64,000 nt of DNA from Arthrobacter mobilis (GCF_012395835.1 NZ_JAAZSQ010000015.1:37173-101172); one strand, 5' to 3'. Counted from the first letter of the stretch, positions 27,243 through 35,788 are shown. Translations and numbers: made by a program. The notes: generated by a model from the sequence alone, not told the origin.

Positions 27243-28229
27243 CTAGAGGTCGAGGACAAGCCGCGGACACCCGGCGGCGGCCCGGGAGACGCAGACCAGC
27301 ATGACCTCGCCGGCCTCGCGGTCCTCCTCGCTCAGGACCGCATCGCGGTGCTCGGGCTCGCCGGAGATAATCTGCGTTTCGCAGGTGCCGCACAGTCCGC
27401 CCCGGCAGGAGGAGAGCACGCGCACGCCGACTTCCTCGACGGCGTCGAGGATGCTCTTGTCCGTCGGGACCGTCACGGTGGTGCCGGTGCGGGCGAGTTC
27501 GACCTCGAACGGTTCGCTGGCCGCGCCGGCCCCCAGGGCCGAGGCGACGAAACGCTCGGTGTGCAGGGCGCCGGGAGGCCAGCCCATGCAGCGCTCCTCG
27601 ATGGCGCCGAGCAGCCCGGAAGGTCCGCAGGCGTAGACGAGCATGTGGGCGCGGGGCAGTCCCAGGATGGCGTCGAGGTCCATGCGCCCGGCCTCGTCCT
27701 CGGCGATGATCTGGATCCGGTCCGGCCCATAGCGCTCCAGGAGCCGGTCCGCGAAGGCCATGGTGCCCCGGCTGCGCCCGCCGTAGACCAGCTGCCAGTC
27801 CTTGCCGGCCTTCTCGGCGGCCTCGATCATGGGGATCAGCGGCGTGATGCCGATGCCGCCGGCGACGAACAGGTAGCGGCGGGAGTCGAGCATCGGGAAG
27901 TTGTTGCGCGGTTCCGAAATGGTCAGCGGGCTCCCGGCTTCCAGTTCGTGCACGGCCCGGGATCCGCCCCGGGAGTCGGGCACGCGCAGGACGCCGATCC
28001 GCAGGTGGTCCAGTTCCTCCAGCGGGGAGCACAGCGAGTACTGCCGGACCAGGCCCTCGCCGAGGTGGACGTCGATGTGCGCCCCGGGTTGCCACGGCTG
28101 GAACGGCTCGCCGTCCAGGCGCCGCAGGACCAGGGAGACGACCTGGTCCGCGGCGGTCTCCACGCGGTCAATGACGACGTCGATGGTGGCCGCTGCCGTG
28201 GCGACGGTCTCCGTTGCCGTTTCGGTCAT
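27243..28229 (-). CDS. Phthalate dioxygenase reductase-type oxidoreductase (flavin + [2Fe-2S])
   Basis: 328 residues in three parts: an N-terminal ferredoxin-reductase beta barrel with RQYSLCSP (flavin binding), an NAD-binding domain with VAGGIGITPLIPMI, and a C-terminal plant-type [2Fe-2S] ferredoxin with Cys275, Cys280, Cys283 and Cys313 (CRGGLCGTC ... MLVC). This vanillate-demethylase-reductase layout can pass electrons from NADH to an oxygenase in one protein. Directly upstream of the P450 (35 bases), so a two-component P450 system is likely. ATG 28229 follows GGAAGAA. Confidence 0.9.
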   Translation of the reverse strand: MTETATETVATAAATIDVVIDRVETAADQVVSLVLRRLDGEPFQPWQPGAHIDVHLGEGLVRQYSLCSPLEELDHLRIGVLRVPDSRGGSRAVHELEAGSPLTISEPRNNFPMLDSRRYLFVAGGIGITPLIPMIEAAEKAGKDWQLVYGGRSRGTMAFADRLLERYGPDRIQIIAEDEAGRMDLDAILGLPRAHMLVYACGPSGLLGAIEERCMGWPPGALHTERFVASALGAGAASEPFEVELARTGTTVTVPTDKSILDAVEEVGVRVLSSCRGGLCGTCETQIISGEPEHRDAVLSEEDREAGEVMLVCVSRAAAGCPRLVLDL

Positions 28230-28266
28230 TAGTTCTTCCTTCCTCAAAACTTCCGCGTTTCCGTGC

Positions 28267-29634
28267 TCAGACGTCCAGGCCCAGGCGCTTGCGGTCGCGC
28301 TGCTGGTTGATGAAGAGGACGGACAGCACGCCGATGCCAAGCATCATCGCGCCGGTCAGCAGGAACGCGCTTTCATAGCCGGCCGCGGGGCTGGCGGCGG
28401 CGCCGACCAGGAAGCCGACGATGGCCGGGGCCAGCAGGCCGCCGCTGGTGAGGATCGCATTGCTGATCTGCAGGATGGCGCCGCGCTGGCCGATGGAGGT
28501 GGTTTCGGCCACCACCAGGTAGGTCAGGGCGAAGATCGACGGGGCGGTGCCGAAGCCGAACATGAAGCACACGATCGCCAGCCACGGCTGGTCGGCCATG
28601 GTGCCGGCAAGGACCATCACGCCGGAGAAGAGCGCCGTGCCCCCGAGCACCAGGCCCCGCGAGTAGCGGGAGCGGATGCCGCGGGCGGCGAGCAGTTCGG
28701 TCAGCCAGCTCAGCCCGACGGTGGCCAGCGCTCCCCAGATCGCCGGCAGGGCAATCAGCGAGCCGGCCTGCTGGGTGCTCATGCCCATGACCTTCTCGAA
28801 GTAGGCAGGCAGCCAGGTCATCGCGACCGTGAAGGTCCAGTAGGCCAGGAACGCGGCGAGCACGGACAGCAGCCAGCTGGGGGTGGCGAAGGAACGCCAG
28901 TAGGAAACCTGCTGGTCCGCGGCGGCCAGGGCCTGCTCGTCAACGTCGGCAGCGGCGGCGGTGCCTTCGATCTCGCGCTCGGCACGCATGGAGGTGTACG
29001 GGCCCTCCTTGCCAACGAAGACCCAGAACGCGGCCCAGACGACGCCGATGAGCGCCAGGAAGATGAAGGTGGACTTCCAGCCGAACTCGGCGGTGATCCA
29101 GGCCAGCACCGGGGCGAAGACGACGATGCCCAGGGTCACGCCGGAGGAGGCCAGGGCGGCCGGGGTCGCCTGCTTCCGACTGGGGAACCACTTGTACACC
29201 GCATGCATGGTGATCGGCGCCAGCGGACCCTCGCCGGCACCCAGCAGCAGCCGGCTGAACCAGAGGGCCGGCAGCGAGGCGAAGACAAAGATCGGCACCT
29301 GCGCCACGGACCAGACCAGGCACAGCACCAGCAGGATCCACTTGGAGCTGACCTTGTTGGCGATGGGTGCGGCGGCCAACTGGGCGACGCCGAAGAGGAT
29401 GAAGACGGCGCTGCCGAGCAGGCCGAACTGCTGGGGCGTAATGCCCAGGTCCCGCATGATCGGCACGGCGACAATGCCGAGGATGGCCTTGTCCGCCCAG
29501 CTGATCATCATCAGGACCAGCAGGAAGACGGTGATGGTCCAGCCGCGCCGGGAACGGCGCCTGGCATCCCAGGCTGCCGGGTTGGCGGGGTCGGCAACGG
29601 CTTCCGGGGCACGGTGGGGAGTATGGAGAGCCAT
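28267..29634 (-). CDS. MFS transporter, ACS/aromatic-acid type
   Basis: 455 residues, 12 membrane segments with a soluble central loop (EGPYTSMRAEREIEGT region). ISWADKAILGIVAVPIMRDL and LLLGAGEGPLAPITMHAVYKWFP are typical of anion:cation symporters that move hexuronates, phthalates and aromatic acids. First gene of the reductase-P450 operon, 37 bases before the reductase, and itself 121 bases after the IclR gene. A conserved box at 29728-29746 precedes it. It probably imports the P450 substrate. Confidence 0.88.
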   Translation of the reverse strand: MALHTPHRAPEAVADPANPAAWDARRRSRRGWTITVFLLVLMMISWADKAILGIVAVPIMRDLGITPQQFGLLGSAVFILFGVAQLAAAPIANKVSSKWILLVLCLVWSVAQVPIFVFASLPALWFSRLLLGAGEGPLAPITMHAVYKWFPSRKQATPAALASSGVTLGIVVFAPVLAWITAEFGWKSTFIFLALIGVVWAAFWVFVGKEGPYTSMRAEREIEGTAAAADVDEQALAAADQQVSYWRSFATPSWLLSVLAAFLAYWTFTVAMTWLPAYFEKVMGMSTQQAGSLIALPAIWGALATVGLSWLTELLAARGIRSRYSRGLVLGGTALFSGVMVLAGTMADQPWLAIVCFMFGFGTAPSIFALTYLVVAETTSIGQRGAILQISNAILTSGGLLAPAIVGFLVGAAASPAAGYESAFLLTGAMMLGIGVLSVLFINQQRDRKRLGLDV

Positions 29635-29727
29635 GGGAAATCCTGTCTGACGCGGCGGTAACCGCCGGGTGTGACGTGAAATACGTTTGTTCGATGCTAG
29701 GTGGCGCACTCCACAGCCCCCGTACCG

Positions 29728-29746
29728 CTTTTCATCCAATGGAAAG
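29728..29746 (-). promoter_or_regulatory. Putative IclR box upstream of MFS-reductase-P450 operon
   Basis: On the minus strand it reads CTTTCCATTGGATGAAAAG. It shares 16 of 18 bases with the box at 31631-31648. A TAGCAT -10-like hexamer lies at 29694-29699 with no recognisable -35, so the box centre is about 50 bases before the likely transcription start, an activator-like position. Confidence 0.6.
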
Positions 29747-29755
29747 GATCTTGGT

Positions 29756-30589
29756 TCACTGCGGCCAGTGCTCGGTGCCCAGCCGCCGGGCGATGCCGCG
29801 GGCGGCGATCTTGAGCACCGGGACCACCGCCCCCAGGGAGGCCGGCCGGCCCCGGGTGACGACGCCGAGCGCCGCGGCCAACTGCTGCTGCGGCAGGAAC
29901 ACCGGCACCGCGAGGCCGTAGTTGCCCGGCCCTGCCTCCTCCTCGGTGGTCGCATACCCCTGCGCCCGCACCCGCTCCACTTCCGCGGCGAGCGCCTGCG
30001 GACTGGTGATGGTGCGCGGCGTATGCGGCTCGAGCTTGGCAGCGGCGGCCTCGAACAGGCCCTCGGGGCCGAAGGCCAGCATGATCTTGCCGGCCGCGCT
30101 GCCGTGCAGCGACAGCCGCGCGCCCACGCGCTTGAACGGGGCGCCGGCGCCGGTGCCGGACATCCGTTCGACCAGCAGCACCTCGTCCCCGTCCAGGATG
30201 AAGAGGTTGACCACGTTCTGTGTCACGAAGAGGACGTCCTGCATGAACGGCGCGGCCACCTCGGCGATGTTCTGCTGCGCCGGGGCCAGCAGGCCCAGGC
30301 GCCAGATCCGCTGGCCGACCCGGTACTCGCCCCGGCGCTTCTCCAGCCCGCCCCAGGCCACGAGTTCCCCGGCCAGCCGGTGCGCGGTGGCCACCGGCAA
30401 CCCGGCGCGGCGGGCCATTTCGCTCAAGGTCTGGGCGGAGTGCTGGGCGTCGAAGGTGCCCAGCAGGGCCAGCGCCCGGGAGGTCACGCTGGCGGCCGGC
30501 TGCACAGCGGCGGGCTCAACGGCGCCGGCGGCCTGACGGGCCGGAGCCGGCCCGCGTCCAGCGCGGCCGCGTGGGGCAGCGTTTGCCAT
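29756..30589 (-). CDS. IclR family transcriptional regulator
   Basis: 277 residues from ATG 30589, which is preceded by AAAGGA; an upstream GTG at 30610 is possible. After a Pro/Ala-rich N-terminal tail comes the winged helix (SVTSRALALLGTF, LSEMARRAGLPVATAHRLAG), then the GAF-like effector domain (GARLSLHGSAAGKIMLAF). IclR proteins commonly control aromatic catabolism. Located between the P450 operon and the SDR gene on the same strand; two matching palindromes at 29728 and 31631 are its likely targets. Confidence 0.9.
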   Translation of the reverse strand: MANAAPRGRAGRGPAPARQAAGAVEPAAVQPAASVTSRALALLGTFDAQHSAQTLSEMARRAGLPVATAHRLAGELVAWGGLEKRRGEYRVGQRIWRLGLLAPAQQNIAEVAAPFMQDVLFVTQNVVNLFILDGDEVLLVERMSGTGAGAPFKRVGARLSLHGSAAGKIMLAFGPEGLFEAAAAKLEPHTPRTITSPQALAAEVERVRAQGYATTEEEAGPGNYGLAVPVFLPQQQLAAALGVVTRGRPASLGAVVPVLKIAARGIARRLGTEHWPQ

Positions 30590-30676
30590 GCCGCACCGTC
30601 CTTTCCGCACCGGGCGCCCGGGCCCGGGACCCGGACCGGACCGCTTTCCTCCAGTTTAGAGGCGCGTTAAATGCGT

Positions 30677-30718
30677 GGCGCCGGACCTGTCCCCCGTGCT
30701 GGGGGCAGTTCCGGCGCC
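30677..30718 (-). terminator. Terminator after SDR gene
   Basis: Imperfect long hairpin (GGCGCCGGACCTGTCCCCC against GGGGGCAGTTCCGGCGCC) with a 5-nt loop, about 40 bases beyond the SDR stop on the minus strand. Confidence 0.65.
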
Positions 30719-30759
30719 GTGCCCGGCACGCCGCTGGCGCGGGGTGCTCTGTGCGCGGG

Positions 30760-31560
30760 TCAGGCCGGCTGGGCCGCGAAGACCGAGCCGCGGTAGGCGG
30801 CCAGGCCGCCGTCGACGCGGATGTCCGAGCCGTTGACCCAGGCCGCCTCCGGGCGCAGCAGGAAGTCGACCACCCGGGCAATGTCCTCGGGCTCGCCGAA
30901 GCGGCCCAGCAGCTTGCCGGCGCCCTCAACCTTGTCGCGGCCGTGGTCCTGCTTGAAGTCCTCCAGGATCGGCGTGGCCACGGGGCCCGGGCTCACGCTG
31001 TTGACGCGGATCCGGCGCGGCAGCAGCTCGGCGGCCAGGTGCTCGGTGAGGAAGCGGACGCACTGCTTGGAGAACAGGTAGGACTCGGCGGTGATCTCCG
31101 CGTCGCCGGCCACGGCGTCGAGGGCCGCGTCCTGGTCCTCGGCGAGCGCGAATTGGGCGCAGCGGTCCTTGGCCGCGCGCCACTGGACGGCGACATTGGA
31201 CGCCAGGTTGACGACGGCGGCCCCCTCGGCCATGAGCGGAGCGAGGGCGCGGACCAGCCCGCGCACGCCGAAGACGTTCACGGACAGCACGGTGCGCCAC
31301 GGGGCGGTACCGGGCACGCCGGCGATGTTGGCCAGCCCGGCAATCCCCTGCGGGGCGGCCGCGGCGACGACGGCCGCGGCCGCTGCGACGCCCGCGGCGG
31401 TGGAGAGGTCGGCCTGCACGAAGGTGCCGTCGAAGGATTCCGGGGCGTTGCGGTCGATGCCGATCAGCGGCACGCCGCGTCCGGCCAGGACCTCGGCGGT
31501 GCGGGCGCCGATGCCGGAGGAGACCCCGGTGACAACGATGGGAAGCTGGTCGGTGGTCAT
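30760..31560 (-). CDS. Short-chain dehydrogenase (coniferyl-alcohol/3-alpha-HSD-like)
   Basis: 266 residues. Rossmann motif TGVSSGIG (residues 11-18), NIAG (78-81), Ser121, and catalytic Tyr161/Lys165 in ESYLFSKQC. The roughly 30-residue insertion between Ser121 and Tyr161 (KDRCAQFALAEDQDAALDAV) is typical of the 3-alpha-hydroxysteroid and coniferyl-alcohol dehydrogenase branch. It would oxidise an aryl or alicyclic alcohol with NAD+. AAAGGAG precedes the ATG. Divergent from the aldehyde dehydrogenase gene, with an IclR box between them, so the two may act in series. Confidence 0.86.
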   Translation of the reverse strand: MTTDQLPIVVTGVSSGIGARTAEVLAGRGVPLIGIDRNAPESFDGTFVQADLSTAAGVAAAAAVVAAAAPQGIAGLANIAGVPGTAPWRTVLSVNVFGVRGLVRALAPLMAEGAAVVNLASNVAVQWRAAKDRCAQFALAEDQDAALDAVAGDAEITAESYLFSKQCVRFLTEHLAAELLPRRIRVNSVSPGPVATPILEDFKQDHGRDKVEGAGKLLGRFGEPEDIARVVDFLLRPEAAWVNGSDIRVDGGLAAYRGSVFAAQPA

Positions 31561-31630
31561 GGGCACTCCTTTGGATCTGCATGCTTGCTTCACCCATCGT
31601 GGCAAGCCTGCGGGACACGCGGCCGCCGGG

Positions 31631-31648
31631 TTTCCATTGGACGGAAAG
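31631..31648. promoter_or_regulatory. Putative IclR box between SDR and aldehyde dehydrogenase genes
   Basis: TTTCCATTGGACGGAAAG, a partial palindrome (TTTCC/GGAAA arms). It matches the 29728-29746 box at 16 of 18 bases when that is read on the minus strand. Located 71 bases before the SDR start and 71 before the aldehyde dehydrogenase start, so one site could serve both directions. Confidence 0.6.
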
Positions 31649-31718
31649 CTCCGTGCATCCGGTGCCCGGGAGCATGAACACTGGAGGGAATCCTTCCCCG
31701 TGCCGAAAGGACCTTCCC

Positions 31719-33098
31719 ATGACGGCAGCCCGCTACGACGTGCTGGACCCGGCGACCCTCCAGGTCGTGGGCCAGGCCCCCGAGAACACCGAACAGGACG
31801 TTGCCGAAGCCGTCGCCGCCGCCTGTGCCGCCGCCGGCGCTTGGGCCGCGGACCGTGAGGGCCGCCGCGGCGCCCTGCGTGCCTGCGCGGCACTGATCCG
31901 GCGCGATCTGGACCGGCTGGCCGATCTGCTCTCCCGCGAGCAGGGCAAGCCGAAGGCCGACGCCGCCGGCGAGTTCTCCGTGGCCGCCGGGCTCTTCGAG
32001 TACTACGCGGATCTGGCCTGGGACGAGGTCGAGCCGCTGGCCCCGCGCGCCGACCGCAGCCTGGAGGTGCACTACCGCCCGGTCGGCGTCGTCGGCACCA
32101 TCACCCCGTGGAACTTCCCGATTTCGCTGCTGTGCGTCAAACTGGCCCCCGCCCTGGTATCCGGCTGCACCGTGGTGTCCAAGCCCTCTCCGTCGACGCC
32201 GCTGTCCACCATCGCGCTGGTGGAGCTGCTCAACGAGGTGTTGCCGGCCGGCGTGCTGCAGGTGCGCACCAGCTCCCGGCGCACCGTCAACGTCGCGCTG
32301 AGCACGCTGCCGGGGGTCCGGAAGATCTCCTTCACCGGCTCCACCGAGGTCGGCATCTCGATCGCCCAGCAGGCAGCGCCCACGGTCAAGCGCGTCACCT
32401 TGGAACTGGGCGGCAACGACCCGGCGGTCGTGCTCGACGACGCCGACATGGAGGTCACCGCCCGCGGCATCGTCGGCAGCGCCTTCCGCAACGCCGGCCA
32501 GGTGTGCATGGCGGTCAAGCGCGTGTACGTGCCGCGCAGCCGCCGCAACGAGCTGGCCGAGGCGATCGCCGCCGAAGCCGCCCGGCACGTGGTCGGCCAC
32601 GGCATCGCCGCCGGCACCACGATGGGCCCGATGCACACCGCCTCCCAGCTGCAGCTGGTCCGCGGCCTGGTCGACTCCGCCGTCGGCGGCGGCGCCCGCG
32701 TCATTACCGGCGGCGGTCCGGGCTGCGACCTCCCCGGCTACTTCCTCTCCCCCACCGTGGTCATCGACGCCGAGCCCGGCATGGACCTGGTCGAACAGGA
32801 GCAGTTCGGCGCGGCTCTGCCGATCGTCGCCTACGACGACCTCGATGCCACCATCGCCGGGCTCAATGCGGGCGAGTTCGGGCTCGGGGCCTCGGTCTGG
32901 AGCCCCGACCCGGAACGCGCCTACGGCGTCGCCTCGCAACTGGAGGCCGGCACCGTCTGGGTCAACCAGCACACCCTGGTCGAACCCGACGCCCCGTTCG
33001 GCGGCTGGAAGGCCTCCGGCATCGGCCGCGAGCGCGGCCGCTGGGGCTTGGAGGAGTACCTCGAGACCCGCGTCATCAACGCCCGCCCGCACGCCTGA
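31719..33098 (+). CDS. Aldehyde dehydrogenase
   Basis: 459 residues. Catalytic Cys263 in GQVCMAVKR and Glu229 in LELGGNDP; the NAD-binding region includes TPWNFPI and FTGSTEVG. The length and sequence fit NAD(P)-dependent aryl or succinate-semialdehyde-type ALDHs. AAAGG precedes ATG 31719. First gene of a plus-strand operon with an MBL hydrolase (30 bases on) and an MFS transporter. With the divergent alcohol dehydrogenase it could convert an alcohol to an acid that then reaches the P450; this order is inference. Confidence 0.9.
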   Translation: MTAARYDVLDPATLQVVGQAPENTEQDVAEAVAAACAAAGAWAADREGRRGALRACAALIRRDLDRLADLLSREQGKPKADAAGEFSVAAGLFEYYADLAWDEVEPLAPRADRSLEVHYRPVGVVGTITPWNFPISLLCVKLAPALVSGCTVVSKPSPSTPLSTIALVELLNEVLPAGVLQVRTSSRRTVNVALSTLPGVRKISFTGSTEVGISIAQQAAPTVKRVTLELGGNDPAVVLDDADMEVTARGIVGSAFRNAGQVCMAVKRVYVPRSRRNELAEAIAAEAARHVVGHGIAAGTTMGPMHTASQLQLVRGLVDSAVGGGARVITGGGPGCDLPGYFLSPTVVIDAEPGMDLVEQEQFGAALPIVAYDDLDATIAGLNAGEFGLGASVWSPDPERAYGVASQLEAGTVWVNQHTLVEPDAPFGGWKASGIGRERGRWGLEEYLETRVINARPHA

Positions 33099-33128
33099 CC
33101 CACCCGCACTCTTTCCGAAGGACACTAC

Positions 33129-34055
33129 GTGAGCGTCGACCTGATCACCCTCGGCACCGCCGCCGGCCCGGCCATCCGCGGCCCGGAGAACGGCATTTCC
33201 AGCGCGCTGGTGGTCGGCGATGCCTTCTATATGGTGGACTTCGGACTGGGCTGCACCCGGGCCGCGCACGAGGCCGGACTGCGCGGCAAGGACTTCGCCG
33301 CCGGTTTCGTCACCCACCTGCACTCGGACCACGTGGTGGAGCTGCCCGGCTTCCTGCTGTGGAACTGGGGCGACCCGGTGGAGGGCTTCACCGGGCCCGT
33401 GTCGGTCCTCGGTCCGGGCCGCGACGAAACCCACCCGGCCGGCGGGACCTTGGCCGGCACCCGCGACCTGGTCGCGCACGCGCTCAGGGCGTACTCGTAT
33501 GACATTGACATCCGGGTCCACGACGAGGCCCGCCCGGACCTGGCCGCGCTGCTGCGCACCGTGGACCTGGCCACCCCGGCGCACGGCTCGGCCGAGGCCG
33601 CCCGCCCGTTCGAGGTGTATGAGGACAGCCGGGTCAAGGTCACCGGCATCCTGGTGGAGCACCCGCCGGTGCGCCCGGCCCTGGCCTTCCGCTTCGATAC
33701 CGACGCCGGCTCCGTGGTGTTCTCCGGCGACACTGCCGAGTGCGCCGGCCTGGCGGTGCTGGCCCAAGGCGCGGACGTGCTGGTGCACGAGGCGGTGAAC
33801 CTGGACTTCTATGCGGACAAGGGCTTCGCCCCCGCCTTCCTGAACCACCAGCGGCTTTCCCACACGACGCCCGAAGGCGCCGGCCGGGTGGCCGCCGCCG
33901 CCGGCGTCGGACGCCTGGTGCTCTCCCACCTGGCCGGCCGTGCCGAACCGGAATGGTGGAGCAGCCGCGCCGCCGCCTTCTTCGACGGCCCGGTCGACGT
34001 GGCAGCCAGCGGGCAGCGCTTTGCCGTGGGCGCACCCGTGGCCTCCGCCGTCTGA
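33129..34055 (+). CDS. MBL-fold metallo-hydrolase (paralogue 2)
   Basis: 308 residues. Metal motif THLHSDHVVE (His63, His65, Asp67, His68) and the later SVVFSGDTAECAGLAVL and VLVHEAVNLD match the protein at 23943 in order and wording, so they are paralogues; this one is about 40 residues shorter and lacks its Pro-rich insertion. GTG 33129 has GAAGGA upstream. Its place between the aldehyde dehydrogenase and an MFS transporter suggests hydrolysis of an ester or lactone in the same pathway. It has no secretion signal. Confidence 0.84.
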   Translation: MSVDLITLGTAAGPAIRGPENGISSALVVGDAFYMVDFGLGCTRAAHEAGLRGKDFAAGFVTHLHSDHVVELPGFLLWNWGDPVEGFTGPVSVLGPGRDETHPAGGTLAGTRDLVAHALRAYSYDIDIRVHDEARPDLAALLRTVDLATPAHGSAEAARPFEVYEDSRVKVTGILVEHPPVRPALAFRFDTDAGSVVFSGDTAECAGLAVLAQGADVLVHEAVNLDFYADKGFAPAFLNHQRLSHTTPEGAGRVAAAAGVGRLVLSHLAGRAEPEWWSSRAAAFFDGPVDVAASGQRFAVGAPVASAV

Positions 34056-34061
34056 CCGAGC

Positions 34062-35339
34062 GTGGACGCGCCGGCCGCCGCCCGGGCAGCGGGGAACGAG
34101 AGCACAGCGACCTGGCGAGGTGACGGCGCCTGGCTGGCCGTGCTGGCAGCCGGCATCGCCGCCGCGATGCATATCTGGAAGCTTCCCGGCGCCCTGGCGG
34201 AGGTGCAGGGCGAGCTGTCGCTGAGCCTCGTCCAGGCGGGACTGCTCGTGGGCATCATCCAGGCCGCCAGCATCGCCGGCGGCCTGCCGGTTGCCCTCGG
34301 CGGGGAGGTCATCGGACTGCGCCGCATGCTGGTGGCGGGCCTGCTGCTGCTCAGTGCCGGCTCGCTGGCCGGTGCCGCCTCTCCCGGCGCCGGACTGCTC
34401 ATGGCCTCGCGGATCCTCGAAGGCGTCGGGTTCCTCCTGGCCGTCGTGGGGGCGCCCGCCCTGATCCAGCGGGTGGCCCCGCCCCGGCGTCTCGACCTGG
34501 CCCTGGCCGGCTGGGCCACCTTCCACGGCCTGGCCTCGCTGATCGGCCTCTCCGCCGGCGCGCTCTTCCTGGAGGCAGCCGGCTGGCGCCCGTGGTGGCT
34601 GGCCATGGCCGTGGTGACGCTGCTGCCGGTCCCGTTCATCCTGGCCCGCGTGCCGCCGGACGCCCCTGCCCGCGCCGCCGCCTGGCGCGACTCCGCCGCC
34701 AAGGTCCGGCGCACGGTGTCGACGGCGCGCCCCTGGATCACCGGACTTGTCTTCGCCTGCTGCACCGCCCAGTGGATGGCCCTGCTGGGCTTCCTGCCCT
34801 CGATCTACCAGTCCCTCGGCCTGGCCGGCCTCTGGGCCGGACTGCTGGGCGCTGCCATCGGCGGGGTCAATGCCGTCGGCGCGCTGGCGGCCGGCCCGCT
34901 GCTGCAGCGCGGAATTTCCGAGCGGCGGATCGTTTGCTGCGCGTTCCTGGCCATGGCGGCGACCTCGTGGGCGACCTTTGCCATCGACTGGACAGGCCAG
35001 GCGGACGGATTCCTCCTTCAGCTCCTGCTCATCGCGCTGTTCTCCGCGGTGGCCGGCCTGGTCCCGGCCGCCCTGACGCGGTATTCGGTCGGCATTGCCC
35101 CGCCCGGCGGGTCCGTCCCCGCGGTGCTCGGCCTGTCCCAGCACATCTTCAATGTCGGCAATTTCGCCGGACCGATGGCTGTCGCCGCCTTGGCCGCCGC
35201 TTCCGGCGGCTGGAGCACCACGTGGTGGATGACCTGCGGCCTCAGCGCGGTGGGCCTGCTGCTCCTGTCCGCGCTGCGGCGGGTGCGGCGCGCGGACGGA
35301 TCCGCCCCTGCGCGCCGCGAAACCGCACCGGAGGGTTGA
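34062..35339 (+). CDS. MFS transporter
   Basis: 425 residues, 12 membrane segments, resembling the cyanate/nitrite-type (CynX/NimT) branch of MFS more than the MHS or ACS types nearby. GTG 34062 lies 7 bases after the hydrolase stop, so it is coupled to that gene. Motif A is weak (ALGGEVIGLRRML). It could export or import a pathway compound; direction is not readable. Third transporter in this island. Confidence 0.83.
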   Translation: MDAPAAARAAGNESTATWRGDGAWLAVLAAGIAAAMHIWKLPGALAEVQGELSLSLVQAGLLVGIIQAASIAGGLPVALGGEVIGLRRMLVAGLLLLSAGSLAGAASPGAGLLMASRILEGVGFLLAVVGAPALIQRVAPPRRLDLALAGWATFHGLASLIGLSAGALFLEAAGWRPWWLAMAVVTLLPVPFILARVPPDAPARAAAWRDSAAKVRRTVSTARPWITGLVFACCTAQWMALLGFLPSIYQSLGLAGLWAGLLGAAIGGVNAVGALAAGPLLQRGISERRIVCCAFLAMAATSWATFAIDWTGQADGFLLQLLLIALFSAVAGLVPAALTRYSVGIAPPGGSVPAVLGLSQHIFNVGNFAGPMAVAALAAASGGWSTTWWMTCGLSAVGLLLLSALRRVRRADGSAPARRETAPEG

Positions 35340-35378
35340 CCCATCCCGGACCGCCTGCCAGCCTCGAGGTATGCACAC

Positions 35379-35404
35379 ATCCGGACGGCGGCCGCTGTCC
35401 GGAT
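35379..35404 (+). terminator. Hairpin after the ALDH-MBL-MFS operon
   Basis: Perfect 8-bp arms ATCCGGAC / GTCCGGAT with a 10-nt loop, 40 bases after the transporter stop. Confidence 0.5.
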
Positions 35405-35495
35405 TGGTTACTGAAACCTTTGACTAGCTCTGCTGCCGGGCCCCCACCGCCCGGAGCACCCGCTGCCCCCCATGAACCCCATGAAGAGGTCTGCA

Positions 35496-35717
35496 ATGCA
35501 CAGGACAACGCCGCTTCGGGCCGAACCACTGCCGGCAGCTGGCGGACCGGCCGCCGCATCCCCGGCGCAGGTCCGCAGCCCGGGGCAGAACAGCCGCCGC
35601 TCCCGCGGCCGGCAGGGCAGCCCCCCGCCCGGTTCCTGCAGCAACCGGCATGACGGCCAGGAAGGCTGGTGGGGCTGGTGGCACGGCTTGAACGACGACA
35701 GGGAGGACGAGTCGTAG
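35496..35717 (+). CDS. Possible small Trp-rich-tailed protein
   Basis: 73 residues from ATG 35496, with AAGAGG 7 bases upstream; an in-frame ATG at 35472 would add 8 residues. The first 50 residues are Pro/Ser/Arg-rich and low complexity. The tail GWWGWWHGLNDDREDES is unusual. A 25-bp perfect hairpin begins 16 bases after the stop, where a terminator would be, which supports a real transcript. Function unknown; composition is unlike ordinary genes here. Confidence 0.35.
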   Translation: MHRTTPLRAEPLPAAGGPAAASPAQVRSPGQNSRRSRGRQGSPPPGSCSNRHDGQEGWWGWWHGLNDDREDES

Positions 35718-35732
35718 CGGCCTCCTGAGTCC

Positions 35733-35788
35733 GCACGCCGGACCCGGTGCCGGGACCTGGAAGGGTCCCGGCACCGGGTCCGGCGTGC
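35733..35788. terminator. Very strong hairpin upstream of ppsA
   Basis: Perfect 25-bp arms (35733-35757 and 35764-35788, starting GCACGCCGGACCC) around a 6-nt loop. No T tract follows. Likely the terminator of the small gene at 35496, or an attenuator-like structure; the ppsA start is 160 bases further. Confidence 0.7.

Noticed and set aside
31590..35378. Very long open frame on the minus strand opposite the ALDH-MBL-MFS operon
   Set aside because: Gly/Arg/Gln-rich shadow of third-position GC in real plus-strand genes; no ribosome site or family signal.
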